The notes under the pieces were generated by a model. That model had not been told where the DNA came from, made no database searches, and saw only the letters and a program-made list of their open reading frames with translations. Below, piece by piece: positions 28,601-38,400 of a DNA stretch of 64,000 bases; within the stretch, counting starts at the first letter, position 1, and each line of letters begins with the position of its first letter. The position numbers and the translations under genes were made by a program. Origin of the DNA: an uncultured Prevotellaceae bacterium (lineage in GTDB: Bacteria > Bacteroidota > Bacteroidia > Bacteroidales > Muribaculaceae); the NCBI GenBank assembly GCA_947254205.1, contig CAMYCE010000001.1:78925-142924 (forward strand). The letters run 5' to 3'.

Positions 28601-30164
28601 TGATGTTGAGAGGGTAGGATACCAACCAGTCGTCGGAGGGTTCTTTCTCGTTTTCGCCACAATCAACACCTTCGTCGGTCATGATGTGATTCCATTTAAT
28701 GCCATCGCCATTGGCATCATAGATTTTCCACAGTTGCATATCGCCTCGGGTGAACTTGCACTCATAGGGCAACTGGTGGGTTGAGCCCAGCACAAGAGTG
28801 GCCGACACGGCTTCGGGGCCTTTTTCGCGCCCTGTTGGAGTCACGCGATATTGATAAACTGCAAGTTTGGGAATATTGTTATCTTCAACCATGAGTTGAT
28901 CGGTGCCCTTGGCAATCGACACTTGATCGGGCAAGCGGTCAACGTCATAGGTGAGATTGGGGCGCACGTAGCCACCATTTTGCCCCACAGTGGGAGCAGT
29001 CCACGACACCTTGCATCCTCCTCCATCGGTGGGCACAAGTTGAATATTTTGAACCTCGGCAGGAATATCCTCGCCCAAGAATAGGGTTGTAGCCGATTCT
29101 TCGCCCGGACCAGCGGCATTATAGGCATAGGCTTTATAGGTATAAGAGCCCAATTTGCTCACCTTGTCGGTGTAGGTAATGGCTTCGCCGGGGTTCACAT
29201 TTTCTTTTTTGTGGATTTCGGCACCGTTGCGATAAATAAACACAGAGAAGGGGGTTAAGTCGCCAGCCCCAGCAGTCTTGGCAGGAGCTGTAAACGAGAT
29301 TTTGGCTTCGAGAGCACCGGGAGAGGTGGCTTCGGCCTTAAATTGAGAGAGTGCTCCAGGGGCATCGGCATTGACGGTGCTATAGGGGAAGTCGAGACCC
29401 ACGATTTGGCGGTCGTTTTCGAGAGTCCCCAACTCGGTACAGGAGCCATCGGCAGGATTCACTTTAACAACCACAGTTCCTTGACGCTCAGTGGGAACCA
29501 CCCACACAAGAGCACCCGAAGTGTGGTCAAATGCCATGGATTGTGGATATTCTAAGGGCATGAAATCGCCATTACTACCCGCATCTTCGCCCTCTCCTGT
29601 GGCAGAAATCTTAAACAGCAATCCATCTTTGTCGATGGCATAGAGTTGACCGGTTTTATCGGCAGCCAACGTTAAATAGGTCTTGTCGAGTTTCTGAACG
29701 TCGCTCATTTGACCATTAGAAGGGTCTATTTTCACCAAATAGCTATTGGACGATGTGCTACGCTTGCCCAGAGCATAGAGCACCTTGTTTTTATAGTCAT
29801 AGGTCATGTCGACCAATTGAGTGGCATTGGTGCTGTAGTCGGCAATTTCGCTATACTTGAATGTAGTGAAATCATAGGTTCCAAAACCAATAGGACGTGC
29901 CGACGCGCCCTCACTGCGATAGGCATACACATAATAGGTTTTACCAATAAAAGCACCTGCCGAAATGGCAAACTCGCCAACATCGGACTGCTTGAGCAAC
30001 TTGAACGTGCCAGGGCTGGAGGCATCGAACGTGCATGGCCCAACTGCTTCGTTGGTCTGCTCATCATGCAAGTTCCATCCCCATGACTTTTGTCCATGGG
30101 CCAAACCGGGGCACACGAGCATCAGACATAGAAACGTCGCAAACAAAAAGAGTTTTCTTCTCAT
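25653..30164 (-). CDS. Large multidomain secreted protein with T9SS-type C-terminal domain
   Basis: The 1503-residue product has a signal peptide (LFLFATFLCLMLVCPGLAHG), a beta-propeller-like region (about 30-270, repeated YALGKRS / LYAIDKDG / ALVWVVP strands), fibronectin-type-III-like repeats, a choice-of-anchor-J-type domain (about 480-620, ANGDGIKWNHIM, DDWLVSYPLNIKKGVKY), two carboxypeptidase-regulatory-like beta domains (about 625-790, VADATIALQGTEF and LQDAKVVLRDVKEG), more FN3 and a second J-type domain (about 1170-1340), and a tail ending GVYVARLEAADGTVATVKFIKK, a T9SS sorting signature. This architecture resembles hemagglutinin/adhesin cargo such as HagA relatives. It is divergent from the first porU; function probably adhesion or substrate capture at the surface. 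Confidence 0.85.
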   Translation of the reverse strand: MRRKLFLFATFLCLMLVCPGLAHGQKSWGWNLHDEQTNEAVGPCTFDASSPGTFKLLKQSDVGEFAISAGAFIGKTYYVYAYRSEGASARPIGFGTYDFTTFKYSEIADYSTNATQLVDMTYDYKNKVLYALGKRSTSSNSYLVKIDPSNGQMSDVQKLDKTYLTLAADKTGQLYAIDKDGLLFKISATGEGEDAGSNGDFMPLEYPQSMAFDHTSGALVWVVPTERQGTVVVKVNPADGSCTELGTLENDRQIVGLDFPYSTVNADAPGALSQFKAEATSPGALEAKISFTAPAKTAGAGDLTPFSVFIYRNGAEIHKKENVNPGEAITYTDKVSKLGSYTYKAYAYNAAGPGEESATTLFLGEDIPAEVQNIQLVPTDGGGCKVSWTAPTVGQNGGYVRPNLTYDVDRLPDQVSIAKGTDQLMVEDNNIPKLAVYQYRVTPTGREKGPEAVSATLVLGSTHQLPYECKFTRGDMQLWKIYDANGDGIKWNHIMTDEGVDCGENEKEPSDDWLVSYPLNIKKGVKYKIEIMAKAYSEELPEKMSLLFGKGMNQADLAAYEKVSDFVVKNPEDGKAQKYVAYYTSTHDYAKSLAIHKTSDPGMFRLTIYSIKVSEATEGELKGTIKCGDAPVADATIALQGTEFSTRSSEQGAWSFARVPEGRYTLEATKKGFAKLSQEINVVKDETLPVDLVMTQLKTITITGAVAGADNKPLQDAKVVLRDVKEGNVLTAHTVGDGSFKVENAFEGEYEVTASHSGLKNASATVKLTEAQAAVATLTLAPKAVAPRLVKATVQPDNNVLVGWKAPIDVTREFYHKGEGVANIGVFNPTPRSLVGAVYRHDMALTKVTWKTDVTHGAHKSVDLVVLALDSKGNPTSQVLYEQKNIVNVDNEWTSYELEKPFNVKGGALVALCYNGNLDVYADAGTREGLEFKKNTFGFWADYKTGAFEYLDQHNMEKNLLFEIEYGELLPNGESMTTVQCQKQYQLVRRSLANGGDWQEVATMPAETMSYTDKNFATLPMGTYQYGVKSIVADSEVSTPALSNTVTNNLTANVVFKVTTNAGEVTGTPVITLATDDKQPVVYPVGKNAQGEWVLADLPKGAYVLHAELDGFDPITRKVQYTSDARDFTENVNFIERLLPAFNVKVDKTNKGRERMLSWNSANYFFDDFESYNPFTVEPARPDCNWIYWDRDKDKTVEFKDFTFPHMGEALSFIAFNPYATQPAINFMEQGSLPLSGKQYLASMGNRTQANRDFVFSPILNCTGKVTFNCYLRNLATEQTKAALKVGYTTVEYPKTEADITWLGDNLPAVDSRKWTELNVVVPSQAKRVVLFNNYEKNVFLMIDNMFVGEEYPYADGKSVKPQVDRATYEVMLDGKKVENVDAQKNQALLSGLNKGLHTASVTAVYASGRAETKSITFEIGDESGVNSMTAQGSMPGMNYDPTTQLVEFSDNVAMWSLVSLNGACVARGTAHSTHVHDLVAGVYVARLEAADGTVATVKFIKK

Positions 30165-30315
30165 GAAAGATAAAAATTAATGAATAAAAATGTGTTTCAC
30201 AATCAATAAAAAAGTAATGAACCAATAGTTTTAGTCGAAAAATTTCGTTCCGATCATTTTTCTCAATAAACAATTACTCGCATTACAACAGCTTCCATCA
30301 ACTGTTTGGGTTGAG

Positions 30316-30323
30316 CAAAAGTA
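30316..30323 (-). promoter_or_regulatory. -7 box for the 1503-residue surface protein gene
   Basis: The minus strand reads TACTTTTG (TAnnTTTG), 151 bases before the start. The 400-base divergent gap (30165-30564) to porU otherwise holds no gene. Confidence 0.4.
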
Positions 30324-30489
30324 AAGAACAAAAATGATGTACTAACTTAAAAATAGGTTAATAAACATTAATATTGTAATTTTACTGCTGTAGAAATCAC
30401 TAAGTCACACAAAGACCACACTCAACAATCACACAATAAAGCACCTGTGCCTGCGTTAATGTATAGACGACAAGTGTCTATGTGCCTCA

Positions 30490-30512
30490 ACCATTTTTTT
30501 AAAAAAAATGGT
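30490..30512. promoter_or_regulatory. AT-rich perfect palindrome upstream of the first porU
   Basis: ACCATTTTTTTAAAAAAAATGGT is an inverted repeat lying 52 bases before the porU start. A shorter one, ATAGAC-GACAAGT-GTCTAT, is at 30464-30482. These could be operator sites or bend DNA; no regulator is identified. Confidence 0.4.
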
Positions 30513-30564
30513 AGCATAGATAATGATGTCGAGTAAGAACAACCGAGAAAGTTTTTCAACAACA

Positions 30565-33500
30565 ATGAAACATATATTCAATTTCAACATAACCACTCTT
30601 CTCTCACTCATTGTCACAATCACATTGGGTAGCACAAGCCACATGAGTGCATTCTCGCCACAAAGCAGAGTTGCCACATCGAAGCTCGCAACCGGCCGTT
30701 GGGTGAAGGTGAAAGTGAACAATAGTGGCATCTATGCCATCACCAATAGCGACATCAAGAAATGGGGATTTAGCAACTTGACCAAGGTGCATGTGTTTGG
30801 CTTTGGCGGTGCCCCAATTTCAGAAATTCTCTCCGACCAAATTCCCGACGACCTGCCCCAAGTGCCCACCTTGCGCAGTGGCGATAGAATATTGTTTTAT
30901 GCCCAAGGTCCCACTACTTGGAAAACTCAAAGAGGCGATCTCTCATTCCTGCAAGAGCAACACCCCTATGCCACAGCCGGCTATTATTTCATAACCGACC
31001 AAGAACAATATGGCGACCTATCGGTGACCAAATTGAGCAATAGCGCTACGGGGCAAAACATCACCAACACCTTCACCGAGCGCATTTTTCATGAGCAAGA
31101 AATTGTGAATCCCGGCGAAACAGGGCGCGAACTGCTGGGTGAGGATTTTCGTTACAACAACACACAAGGCTTTAAGTTTGACTTGGCAGGAATGCTCGAC
31201 AACACCAAAGTTGTGGTGCAAACCCAATTTGCAGCCAAGTCCGGCAGCCCCACCAAAGTTTCATTTCAATATAACGGCACCAATTTGCCATCAACCGAAA
31301 AAGACAACATCGCCAATAGCAGCAACTCTCATGTGCACTACATAACGAGCACCTCCTCCAAAACTTTCAACTTGGCAGGCACCCATGCTCTCACCTATAC
31401 TGTGAACTATGCCAGCACATCAACCCCCAACCTTGCACGCCTCAACTACATCACAGTCAACTACAAGCGCGACCTCGCTCTCGATAATGGCAAAATAGCT
31501 TGGGGAGACATGAATGGTGGCATGGGCACGACCTATCGAGTTGCTGGTGCAAGCAGCGCAACCCACATTTGGGACGTTACCACCTCTCACACCCCTGTGG
31601 CTATGAACACAACCCTCAATGGTGCCACAGCACAATTCTCGCCAGCAACGGGTGGCTATCGCGAATATATTGCCTTTAACGATAATGGCAGCTTTCCTGC
31701 CCCCGAAATGGTGGCACAAGTGGGCAACCAAAACTTGCACGCCGAGCCCACCCCCGACATGATTATCATTGCGCCAACCGAATTTTTGGCTCAAGCCAGC
31801 CGTGTGGCTCAACTACACGAGTCGACCGACTCGATGCGTGTGCTCGTTGTTGACCAAAACAAGATTTTTAATGAATTTTCAAGCGGCACCCCCGACTACA
31901 TGGCCTATCGCATGCTATGCAAGCACTTCTATGACCGTGGAGCCGATGAAAAGGGACACAAACTGGGCTACCTGTTGCTCATGGGCAATGGAAGCTACGA
32001 CAACCGTCAAATATCAAGCGCGGTGAAAACTTCAAGCCACCCCATGCTACTCACTTGGCAAACCAAGGTGAGCAACACCGAAAATGCCTCCTACTCCTCC
32101 GACGACCCTGTTGCTGTGCTAAGCGACAACTCGGGGCCGATGTTTGAAAACTATGACCTCGACATTGCCGTGGGGCGTTTCCCGGTGAAAACCGTGAACG
32201 AGGCAAAAGTGGCGGTCGACAAACTCATAGCCTATGTCACCAAGCCCAACAACACGTCGTGGAAAAATAATTTTCTTGACGTGGCCGACGATGAGGAATA
32301 TGCTCGCTTCATGGAGCAAAGCGACACAGCCATTAGCTTGTGCAAGAAAAATGGCGGAAACCAATTTGTGTACAACAAAGTGTATCTCGATGCCTTCACA
32401 GCTCAAAGCCAAGGAGCAGGACGATTCTATCCCGACGCTCGCAACAAGATGTTTAGGTTGCTGGAAGAGGGCATAGTGTGGTGGAACTACATGGGGCACG
32501 CAGGCCCCTATGCATGGACTGGCGAGGGATTGCTTTCCAAGACCGACGTTGCCGAAAACCTCTATTATCGTCGCCTCCCCATTCTCTACACTGCTACTTG
32601 CGAGTTCACCCGATATGACGCTATTGCCACCTCGTGTGGAGAATCGGTATTCTTGAATCCGCAAGGTGGTGCCATTGCATTGGTGAGCACCCCACGACTG
32701 GTGTATATTGAGCAAAACAGCAAGTTGCGCAACCACACCATTCCCTACATTTTCAAACGCGACGCCCAAGGCCATTACAATCGATTGGGCGATATTGTGC
32801 GCTTGGGCAAAAACTCCTATCGCCAGTCAACGGCATCGAAGAGCGAGAACAACAATGCTCGCTACTTCTTGTTTGGCGACCCTGCCATGCGCCCGGCATT
32901 GCCCACCCACAAAATCAAAATCAACACCATCAATGGCCAAGCCATCGCCCCCAACAACATGCCTGTATTTAAGGCTCGACAAACACTCACCTTTGCTGGC
33001 GAGGTGCTCGACCCTGCCGGCAACAAGGTAAACTTCAATGGCCCCATCATTGCCACCTTATATGATTGCGAAAAGTCGGTTGTCACACATGGCTATGGCA
33101 CTGATGGCAAAGAATATGCATTCCAAGACCGAAGCAATAAACTTGCTGTGAAACTTGACACGGTGAGACAAGGAGAATTTAGTTTCAGCATCACCGTGCC
33201 TTCCGAGATTGTGGCTACGGTCGACAACTTCAGCCCATCGCTCATCAACCTCTATGCCTACGACAACCACAATCTTGATGCCAACAAGTGGAATGGAGGT
33301 TCGGTTGAAGCTATGGGTGCAAATTCCAACTTTTTCATCTATGGCTATGACGACACAGTCAAAGCCGACACCATTGGTCCCAACATCGGCTCATTGGGGC
33401 TCAACTCACAAGAGTTTAAAGATGGCGACAAGGTGAATGAGTCGCCCTTGTTGCTTGCCTCTATCGACGATGCTTCGGGCATCAACCTCTCGACAAGTGG

Positions 33501-34035
33501 CATTGGGCATAGCATGACCATCACGCTCGACGAGAAAACCACGTTTAACGATGTGGCCACATTCTTCTCGCCCATCACCACACAAAATGGTAGCAATGCC
33601 GGCACCATCACCTATCAACTCAAAGACCTCAAGGCTGGGCATCACTCCCTGCGACTCAAGGTGTGGGACGTGTTCAACAACTCTTCGGAAAAAACAATTT
33701 CGTTTAATGTTGTCACGGGCTTGAAACCCAATTTGGTAGATGTATACACCGACGCCAACCCTGCATCAACCGAAGCCAACTTCTTCATCAAGCACAATCG
33801 TCCCGAGGCTTCTCTCACAGTGAAAATTGAAGTTTATGACCTCTTGGGACGCGAAGTGTGGAGCACCACCCAGAAGGGGCGCAGCGACATGTTCACAAGC
33901 TTCCCCATTACATGGAACTTGACCAACAAGACCGGTGCAAGAGTGCCACGTGGCATTTACGTGTATCGTGCTTCGGTATCAAGCGATGGCGTGCATGAGT
34001 CGAGCAAAGCAAAGAAAATTGCAGTAACCGACTGA
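30565..34035 (+). CDS. porU: PorU-type C25 sortase of the type IX secretion system (copy 1)
   Basis: The 1156-residue product (start at ATG 30565, which begins the signal peptide MKHIFNFNITTLLSLIV; a 30523 start adds 14 residues) matches PorU in length and layout. N-terminal region to about 390; gingipain-like C25 peptidase domain about 395-770 (MIIIAPTEFLAQASRVAQL, GYLLLMGNGSYDNR, FLFGDPAMRPALP) with the catalytic His in NYMGHAGPYAW (codon 32497-32499) and Cys in TATCEFTRYD (32599-32601); C-terminal sorting domain about 1050-1156 with FlgD-like VYDLLGREVWSTT and RGIYVYRASV. PorU cuts T9SS cargo signals and attaches cargo to surface lipid. A second homologue lies at 35459 beyond rex. Confidence 0.87.
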   Translation: MKHIFNFNITTLLSLIVTITLGSTSHMSAFSPQSRVATSKLATGRWVKVKVNNSGIYAITNSDIKKWGFSNLTKVHVFGFGGAPISEILSDQIPDDLPQVPTLRSGDRILFYAQGPTTWKTQRGDLSFLQEQHPYATAGYYFITDQEQYGDLSVTKLSNSATGQNITNTFTERIFHEQEIVNPGETGRELLGEDFRYNNTQGFKFDLAGMLDNTKVVVQTQFAAKSGSPTKVSFQYNGTNLPSTEKDNIANSSNSHVHYITSTSSKTFNLAGTHALTYTVNYASTSTPNLARLNYITVNYKRDLALDNGKIAWGDMNGGMGTTYRVAGASSATHIWDVTTSHTPVAMNTTLNGATAQFSPATGGYREYIAFNDNGSFPAPEMVAQVGNQNLHAEPTPDMIIIAPTEFLAQASRVAQLHESTDSMRVLVVDQNKIFNEFSSGTPDYMAYRMLCKHFYDRGADEKGHKLGYLLLMGNGSYDNRQISSAVKTSSHPMLLTWQTKVSNTENASYSSDDPVAVLSDNSGPMFENYDLDIAVGRFPVKTVNEAKVAVDKLIAYVTKPNNTSWKNNFLDVADDEEYARFMEQSDTAISLCKKNGGNQFVYNKVYLDAFTAQSQGAGRFYPDARNKMFRLLEEGIVWWNYMGHAGPYAWTGEGLLSKTDVAENLYYRRLPILYTATCEFTRYDAIATSCGESVFLNPQGGAIALVSTPRLVYIEQNSKLRNHTIPYIFKRDAQGHYNRLGDIVRLGKNSYRQSTASKSENNNARYFLFGDPAMRPALPTHKIKINTINGQAIAPNNMPVFKARQTLTFAGEVLDPAGNKVNFNGPIIATLYDCEKSVVTHGYGTDGKEYAFQDRSNKLAVKLDTVRQGEFSFSITVPSEIVATVDNFSPSLINLYAYDNHNLDANKWNGGSVEAMGANSNFFIYGYDDTVKADTIGPNIGSLGLNSQEFKDGDKVNESPLLLASIDDASGINLSTSGIGHSMTITLDEKTTFNDVATFFSPITTQNGSNAGTITYQLKDLKAGHHSLRLKVWDVFNNSSEKTISFNVVTGLKPNLVDVYTDANPASTEANFFIKHNRPEASLTVKIEVYDLLGREVWSTTQKGRSDMFTSFPITWNLTNKTGARVPRGIYVYRASVSSDGVHESSKAKKIAVTD

Positions 34036-34055
34036 TGGGTGCACGAGCTTGCATA

Positions 34056-34088
34056 GCCCTGTGAATCAAAACGTGATTTTGCAGGGTT
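34056..34088 (+). terminator. Hairpin terminator after the first porU
   Basis: Stem AGCCCTG-n-CAGGGTT with an inner TCA/TGA pair, followed by TTTTTATTTAATTTT, 20 bases after the stop. Confidence 0.65.
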
Positions 34089-34160
34089 CAATATTTTTAT
34101 TTAATTTTACGCATTTATAGCACGACAAGCTTGTCGAAAACAACAATTGAGGCACAGCAA

Positions 34161-34817
34161 ATGAGCGAAATTAAACACACAACCAAGATGATGCTACCTG
34201 AGCCCACACTCAGGAGATTGCCTTGGTATTTGGCCTATGTTGAGATGCTCAAAAACAAAAAAATTGAATATGTTTCTTCAACACAAATTGCCAAAGAAAT
34301 CAATGTAGATGCCTCTCAAATTGCCAAAGACCTATCGTTTCTCAACATCAAGGGAAAAACACGCATAGGCTATGAAGTGTCGTCGCTGATGAAAGAACTT
34401 GTCGATTTTTTGGGCTTCAAGCGCAAGCACGATGCTTTCATGATTGGAGTGGGCAGCCTTGGAGCTGCGCTCATTCAAGATGTGGGCCTCGCCCAATATG
34501 GGCTCAACATCGTGGCAGGATTTGACATCGACAAGCAACTCACGGGCAAGAGCATTGGCAATGTGCCCATCTACGACATTGCCCTATTGCAAGAATGCCA
34601 ACAAAAATATGGTGTGTCTATCGCTGTGCTGGCAGTGCCAGCCGAGCAGTCGCAAGCCGCTGCCGACATTGTGATGGCCGACGGCATCACTGCAATATGG
34701 AATTTCACTCCATTTCGCATCAAGGCCCCTGCCCACATTGTGATTCAAAACACTTCAATCTATGCTCACCTTGCACTCATGTATAATCGCATGGACGAGC
34801 AAAAGTGTAATAAATAG
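34161..34817 (+). CDS. rex: Redox-sensing transcriptional repressor Rex
   Basis: The 218-residue product (ATG at 34161, opening MSEIKHTTKMMLPEPTLRRLPWYLAYVEML) has the Rex layout: an N-terminal winged helix (about 10-80, ...SSTQIAKEINVDASQIAKDLSFL) and a Rossmann NAD(H)-binding domain with FMIGVGSLGAALIQD (about 93-107). Rex binds DNA when NADH is low and controls fermentation and respiration genes. An upstream TTG at 34131 is the alternative start. It is 29 bases upstream of the FAH-like gene, itself 30 bases upstream of the second porU, so rex, FAH-like and porU2 are probably one transcript; rex autoregulation of this unit is possible. Confidence 0.93.
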   Translation: MSEIKHTTKMMLPEPTLRRLPWYLAYVEMLKNKKIEYVSSTQIAKEINVDASQIAKDLSFLNIKGKTRIGYEVSSLMKELVDFLGFKRKHDAFMIGVGSLGAALIQDVGLAQYGLNIVAGFDIDKQLTGKSIGNVPIYDIALLQECQQKYGVSIAVLAVPAEQSQAAADIVMADGITAIWNFTPFRIKAPAHIVIQNTSIYAHLALMYNRMDEQKCNK

Positions 34818-34846
34818 AAACAACAACATTAGAGCTACACAACACA

Positions 34847-35428
34847 GTGAAAGTGATTAAAATAGAAGGTAATTGCCCTGCAATTGGAGAGTCCAAGCAA
34901 CCATTAACCATGTTGCTTGCAACCGACTCATCGATATTGCTGAGCAACAAGCCTTTTTTCATTCCCGACTTTGCCAGTAGCTTTGCAATTCACACCACCC
35001 TTGCCGTGCGCATAGGCCGACTGGGCAAAAATATTGCCAGTCGCTTTGCCCACCGCTATTGCGATGCTGTGGCGGCAAGTCTTGTTGTGAAGCCACAGGA
35101 GTCTCAAAGCACTTTGCACGATTTCGACGCTCGCCACACCGCCTTTGACGGTTCTTTCTTGCTGGGCGACTTTGTGCAACTGCCGGCTTCGAGCACCCAC
35201 TTGCACATCAACACCTTTGTTGGAGAGCAACAGGTCGATAGCTTTGACTCACAAGCCATGCACATCGACCTCGACCACCTCATTGAGCAAGCCAGCCAAT
35301 ATTTCACTCTCAAGATGGGCGACATTTTGGCCATTAGCAACAACACCAGCAAGCACACGCTTGCCATTGGCGAAACCATCACGGCACAACTCAATGCCCA
35401 ACCGTCGCTCACAGTGAGAATTAAATGA
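34847..35428 (+). CDS. Fumarylacetoacetate-hydrolase-fold protein, probably catalytically inactive
   Basis: The 193-residue product (GTG start) aligns by eye with short Bacteroidales FAH proteins: PFFIPDFASS, VRIGRLGKNIASRFAHRYCD, FDGSFLLGDF, MHIDLDHLIEQASQYFTLKMGD and KHTLAIGETITAQL. In active enzymes the metal is held by Glu residues in an HYEVELVVRI segment and a downstream Asp; here the segment reads AIHTTLAVRI and the Asp region reads VVKPQES, so the metal ligands are missing. I infer a retained fold without hydrolase activity; a structural or regulatory role is possible. It is between rex and the second porU, likely co-transcribed. Confidence 0.75.
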   Translation: MKVIKIEGNCPAIGESKQPLTMLLATDSSILLSNKPFFIPDFASSFAIHTTLAVRIGRLGKNIASRFAHRYCDAVAASLVVKPQESQSTLHDFDARHTAFDGSFLLGDFVQLPASSTHLHINTFVGEQQVDSFDSQAMHIDLDHLIEQASQYFTLKMGDILAISNNTSKHTLAIGETITAQLNAQPSLTVRIK

Positions 35429-35458
35429 ATATAACAAACGCACCAAGATATTAAAGCT

Positions 35459-38400
35459 ATGCACACAAGACATCTCCTCTCAATCTTAGGACTTCTCATT
35501 TTGAGTTGGTTATCGCCCAATAGCCTTCAAGCCTTTAACCCATCAAAATATGCCACCACATCAAAACTTGCCACGGGCAAGTGGGTGAAAATTAAAATAC
35601 CCGCAAGTGGTGTGTATCAACTCACCCAACAAGAGGTGACCAACATGGGGTTTTCGAGCCTTGCCAACGTGAGAATATATGGCTCTGGGGGCTACATGCT
35701 GAGCGAAGTGCTCGATGGCAAAGCTGTCGACGACCTTGTGCAAGTGCCCGTGTATCGCAGTGATGACAAACTGTGCTTCTATGCCCAAGGGCCTGTGAGA
35801 TTCTCCTTTGAAGGAGTCGACACCAAGCCCCACTTCACACGCAACATCAATGCCTATTCAACCCATGGCTACTATTTTGTGACCGAAGGTGGTCCCGACC
35901 TCATCGTGAGCATTGATGCAGGCACAACACCCACCACAGGCATGCAACTATCCAATAGCTACGACTATTTTTATCACGAGCGCGAACTCTACACGCCAAG
36001 CTACTCGGGCAAGCAACTGCTGGGCGAAAACATCAAAGAAGTGAAACGCTTCGACTATCACCTGCCCGGACTGTGCCCACAACAGCCCATTGCTGTGCAG
36101 ACGTGCTTGGCTGTGCATGTTTCCGACATTAGCATCTCGTTTGTTGAAAGCATCTTGCACCCCAAGGGCAGCAGTGCCAAGGGCGATAGTGCCGTTTTTG
36201 AAACTCGTGATGCCCGCATTTCCTATCCCTCGTCGGCCTTTGTGTTCTACAACACAGCAAGCCCCGTGGCAATGGTGACACCCAAAACTCACAACGACTA
36301 TGGCCAATTTGAGCCAGCCGTGCTCAACAGGCACGGAGAGATCGACTGGGCAAGGCTCGACTATTTCATTTTGTCCTATCAACACAAAAATGCACTCTCA
36401 TCGGGCAAAAATAGCCAAGTGAGAATGGGATTCGCCAACATCAAGAAAACCGACCGCATTTGCATCGACAACAGCACCGCCAGCAATCTCATTGTGTGGA
36501 ACATCGACAAAGAGGGCACTCCCGTGCAATATCAATATAGCACCAATGTTGATGCACAAGGCCACAATATAGCCACCCTGTGCCCCGGCATCGAGAAGCA
36601 GTCGTCGCAATTCATTGCCTTTGACCCACAAGGCGAGTTGCTCAAAATAGCCGGACATGAAGACGTGGCCAATCAAAACATTCATGGCATGGCCGACCCC
36701 AGCATGATCATTCTCACCAACAGCACGCTCAAGGCACAGGCCGAACGCATTGCCAAATTTCACGAGCGCAAAGATGGCATGACCGTGCATGTACTCGACG
36801 AGCAACAAGTGTTCAACGAGTTTTCAAGTGGTGCCCCCGATGCCATGGCAGTGCGTCTCATGAACAAAATGTTCTATGACCGCAACCCACTCAAGTATAA
36901 ATATTTCTTGATGTTTGGCTGTGGCTCCTTTGACAACCGTGGCATCACCACCAACAAAGCCCACCGCATCATCACCTTTGAAAACACCATTAGCAACAAC
37001 GAAGACCACTCCTATGTGAGCGACGACTTCTTTGCCATGCTCGACGACAATTCGGGCAACGACATTCCTGCCTCAAGCATGTGCTTGGGCGTGGGCCGCA
37101 TTCCTTCGGCAAGCCCCCAAGAAGCTAAATCAGATGTCGACAAGTTGCTCAACTATATCAACAACCCCGACTATGGCGTGTGGCGCAACAATGTGATGCT
37201 CACAGCCGACCAAGGCGATAAAAACCTGCACATCTTCCAAGCCGAGGGCATCGCCAACTTGCTCGACACCACGCTCGTGACGGGCATGTTTGCCGACAAG
37301 GCCTATGTGCCCATGTTCCCCAAAGCTTCCAATTTAACCGAACCGGGCATCACCGAACAAAACCGCACAGCCATCGAGGCACGCAACCACATGATAGAGA
37401 TGCTCAAAGCCGGTCAATATTTTAGCACCTATGTGGGCCATGCCGGAGCCACTGGGTTTACCAAAACCTCCAACATGTGGAAAAACTCCGATGTGACCAG
37501 CATCACCTATCAACATCAGCCCATTGCCACCACTGCTTGTTGCGACGTGGCACGCTACGATAGCGACCATCGTGGCATTGCCGAGACCATGTTTCATGCT
37601 CGCAATGGTGGCGCCATAGCCCTTTTCACCTCTTCACGACAAGTTTATGCCACCAACAACGACTTGCTCAACAACCTGTTTATTAAAAACCTATTTTCAT
37701 TTAACAAAACAGGCAAAATGCCACGATTGGGCGATGCCTACATGATTGCCAAGCAACCCAAAAACACTGGAGGATTGTCGGACAGCGAGTTTAATCGCAA
37801 CAAGATGTCGTTTTTCTTGCTGGGCGACCCTGCCATGGCCATCAACTACCCCAAGCCTTTCATCAAGATTGTGAAGATTAACAACGCTAATGTAGAACAC
37901 AACCAACCCACAAGCACTCGCGCCTTGCAAACTCTCACTATTGAGGGAGAAGTGAGGGAAAGCGACAAGAAGATGATCGACAAAGATTTTAATGGCGACG
38001 TGTATGTTTCGCTCTACGACAAGGCCGAGAAATATCTTGACGTGAAATATGCCAGCATCACACGCACCATCACCTATCCCCGTGCTTTGCTGGCTCGTGT
38101 GAAAGCTCGCGTCAACAATGGTGTGTTTAAAATCAACCTCACGGTGCCCCGCCATGTGCAAGCCCAAGGAGCAACTGCCCTGTTGTGTGCCTATGCCCAC
38201 CAAGACAACACCGAAGAAATGGTGAACGGCCGATATGAAGCTCTCACTATCAACCCCTACTCCCCTGCAGCTATCACCAACCCCGACAACGAGGCTCCTG
38301 CCATCACAAGCATGTATTTCAACGACGAGAGTAGCTTTGCCGAGGGAGAAACCGTGTCGCCCAACTCAACACTCTACATCACAGCCACCGACAACATGGC

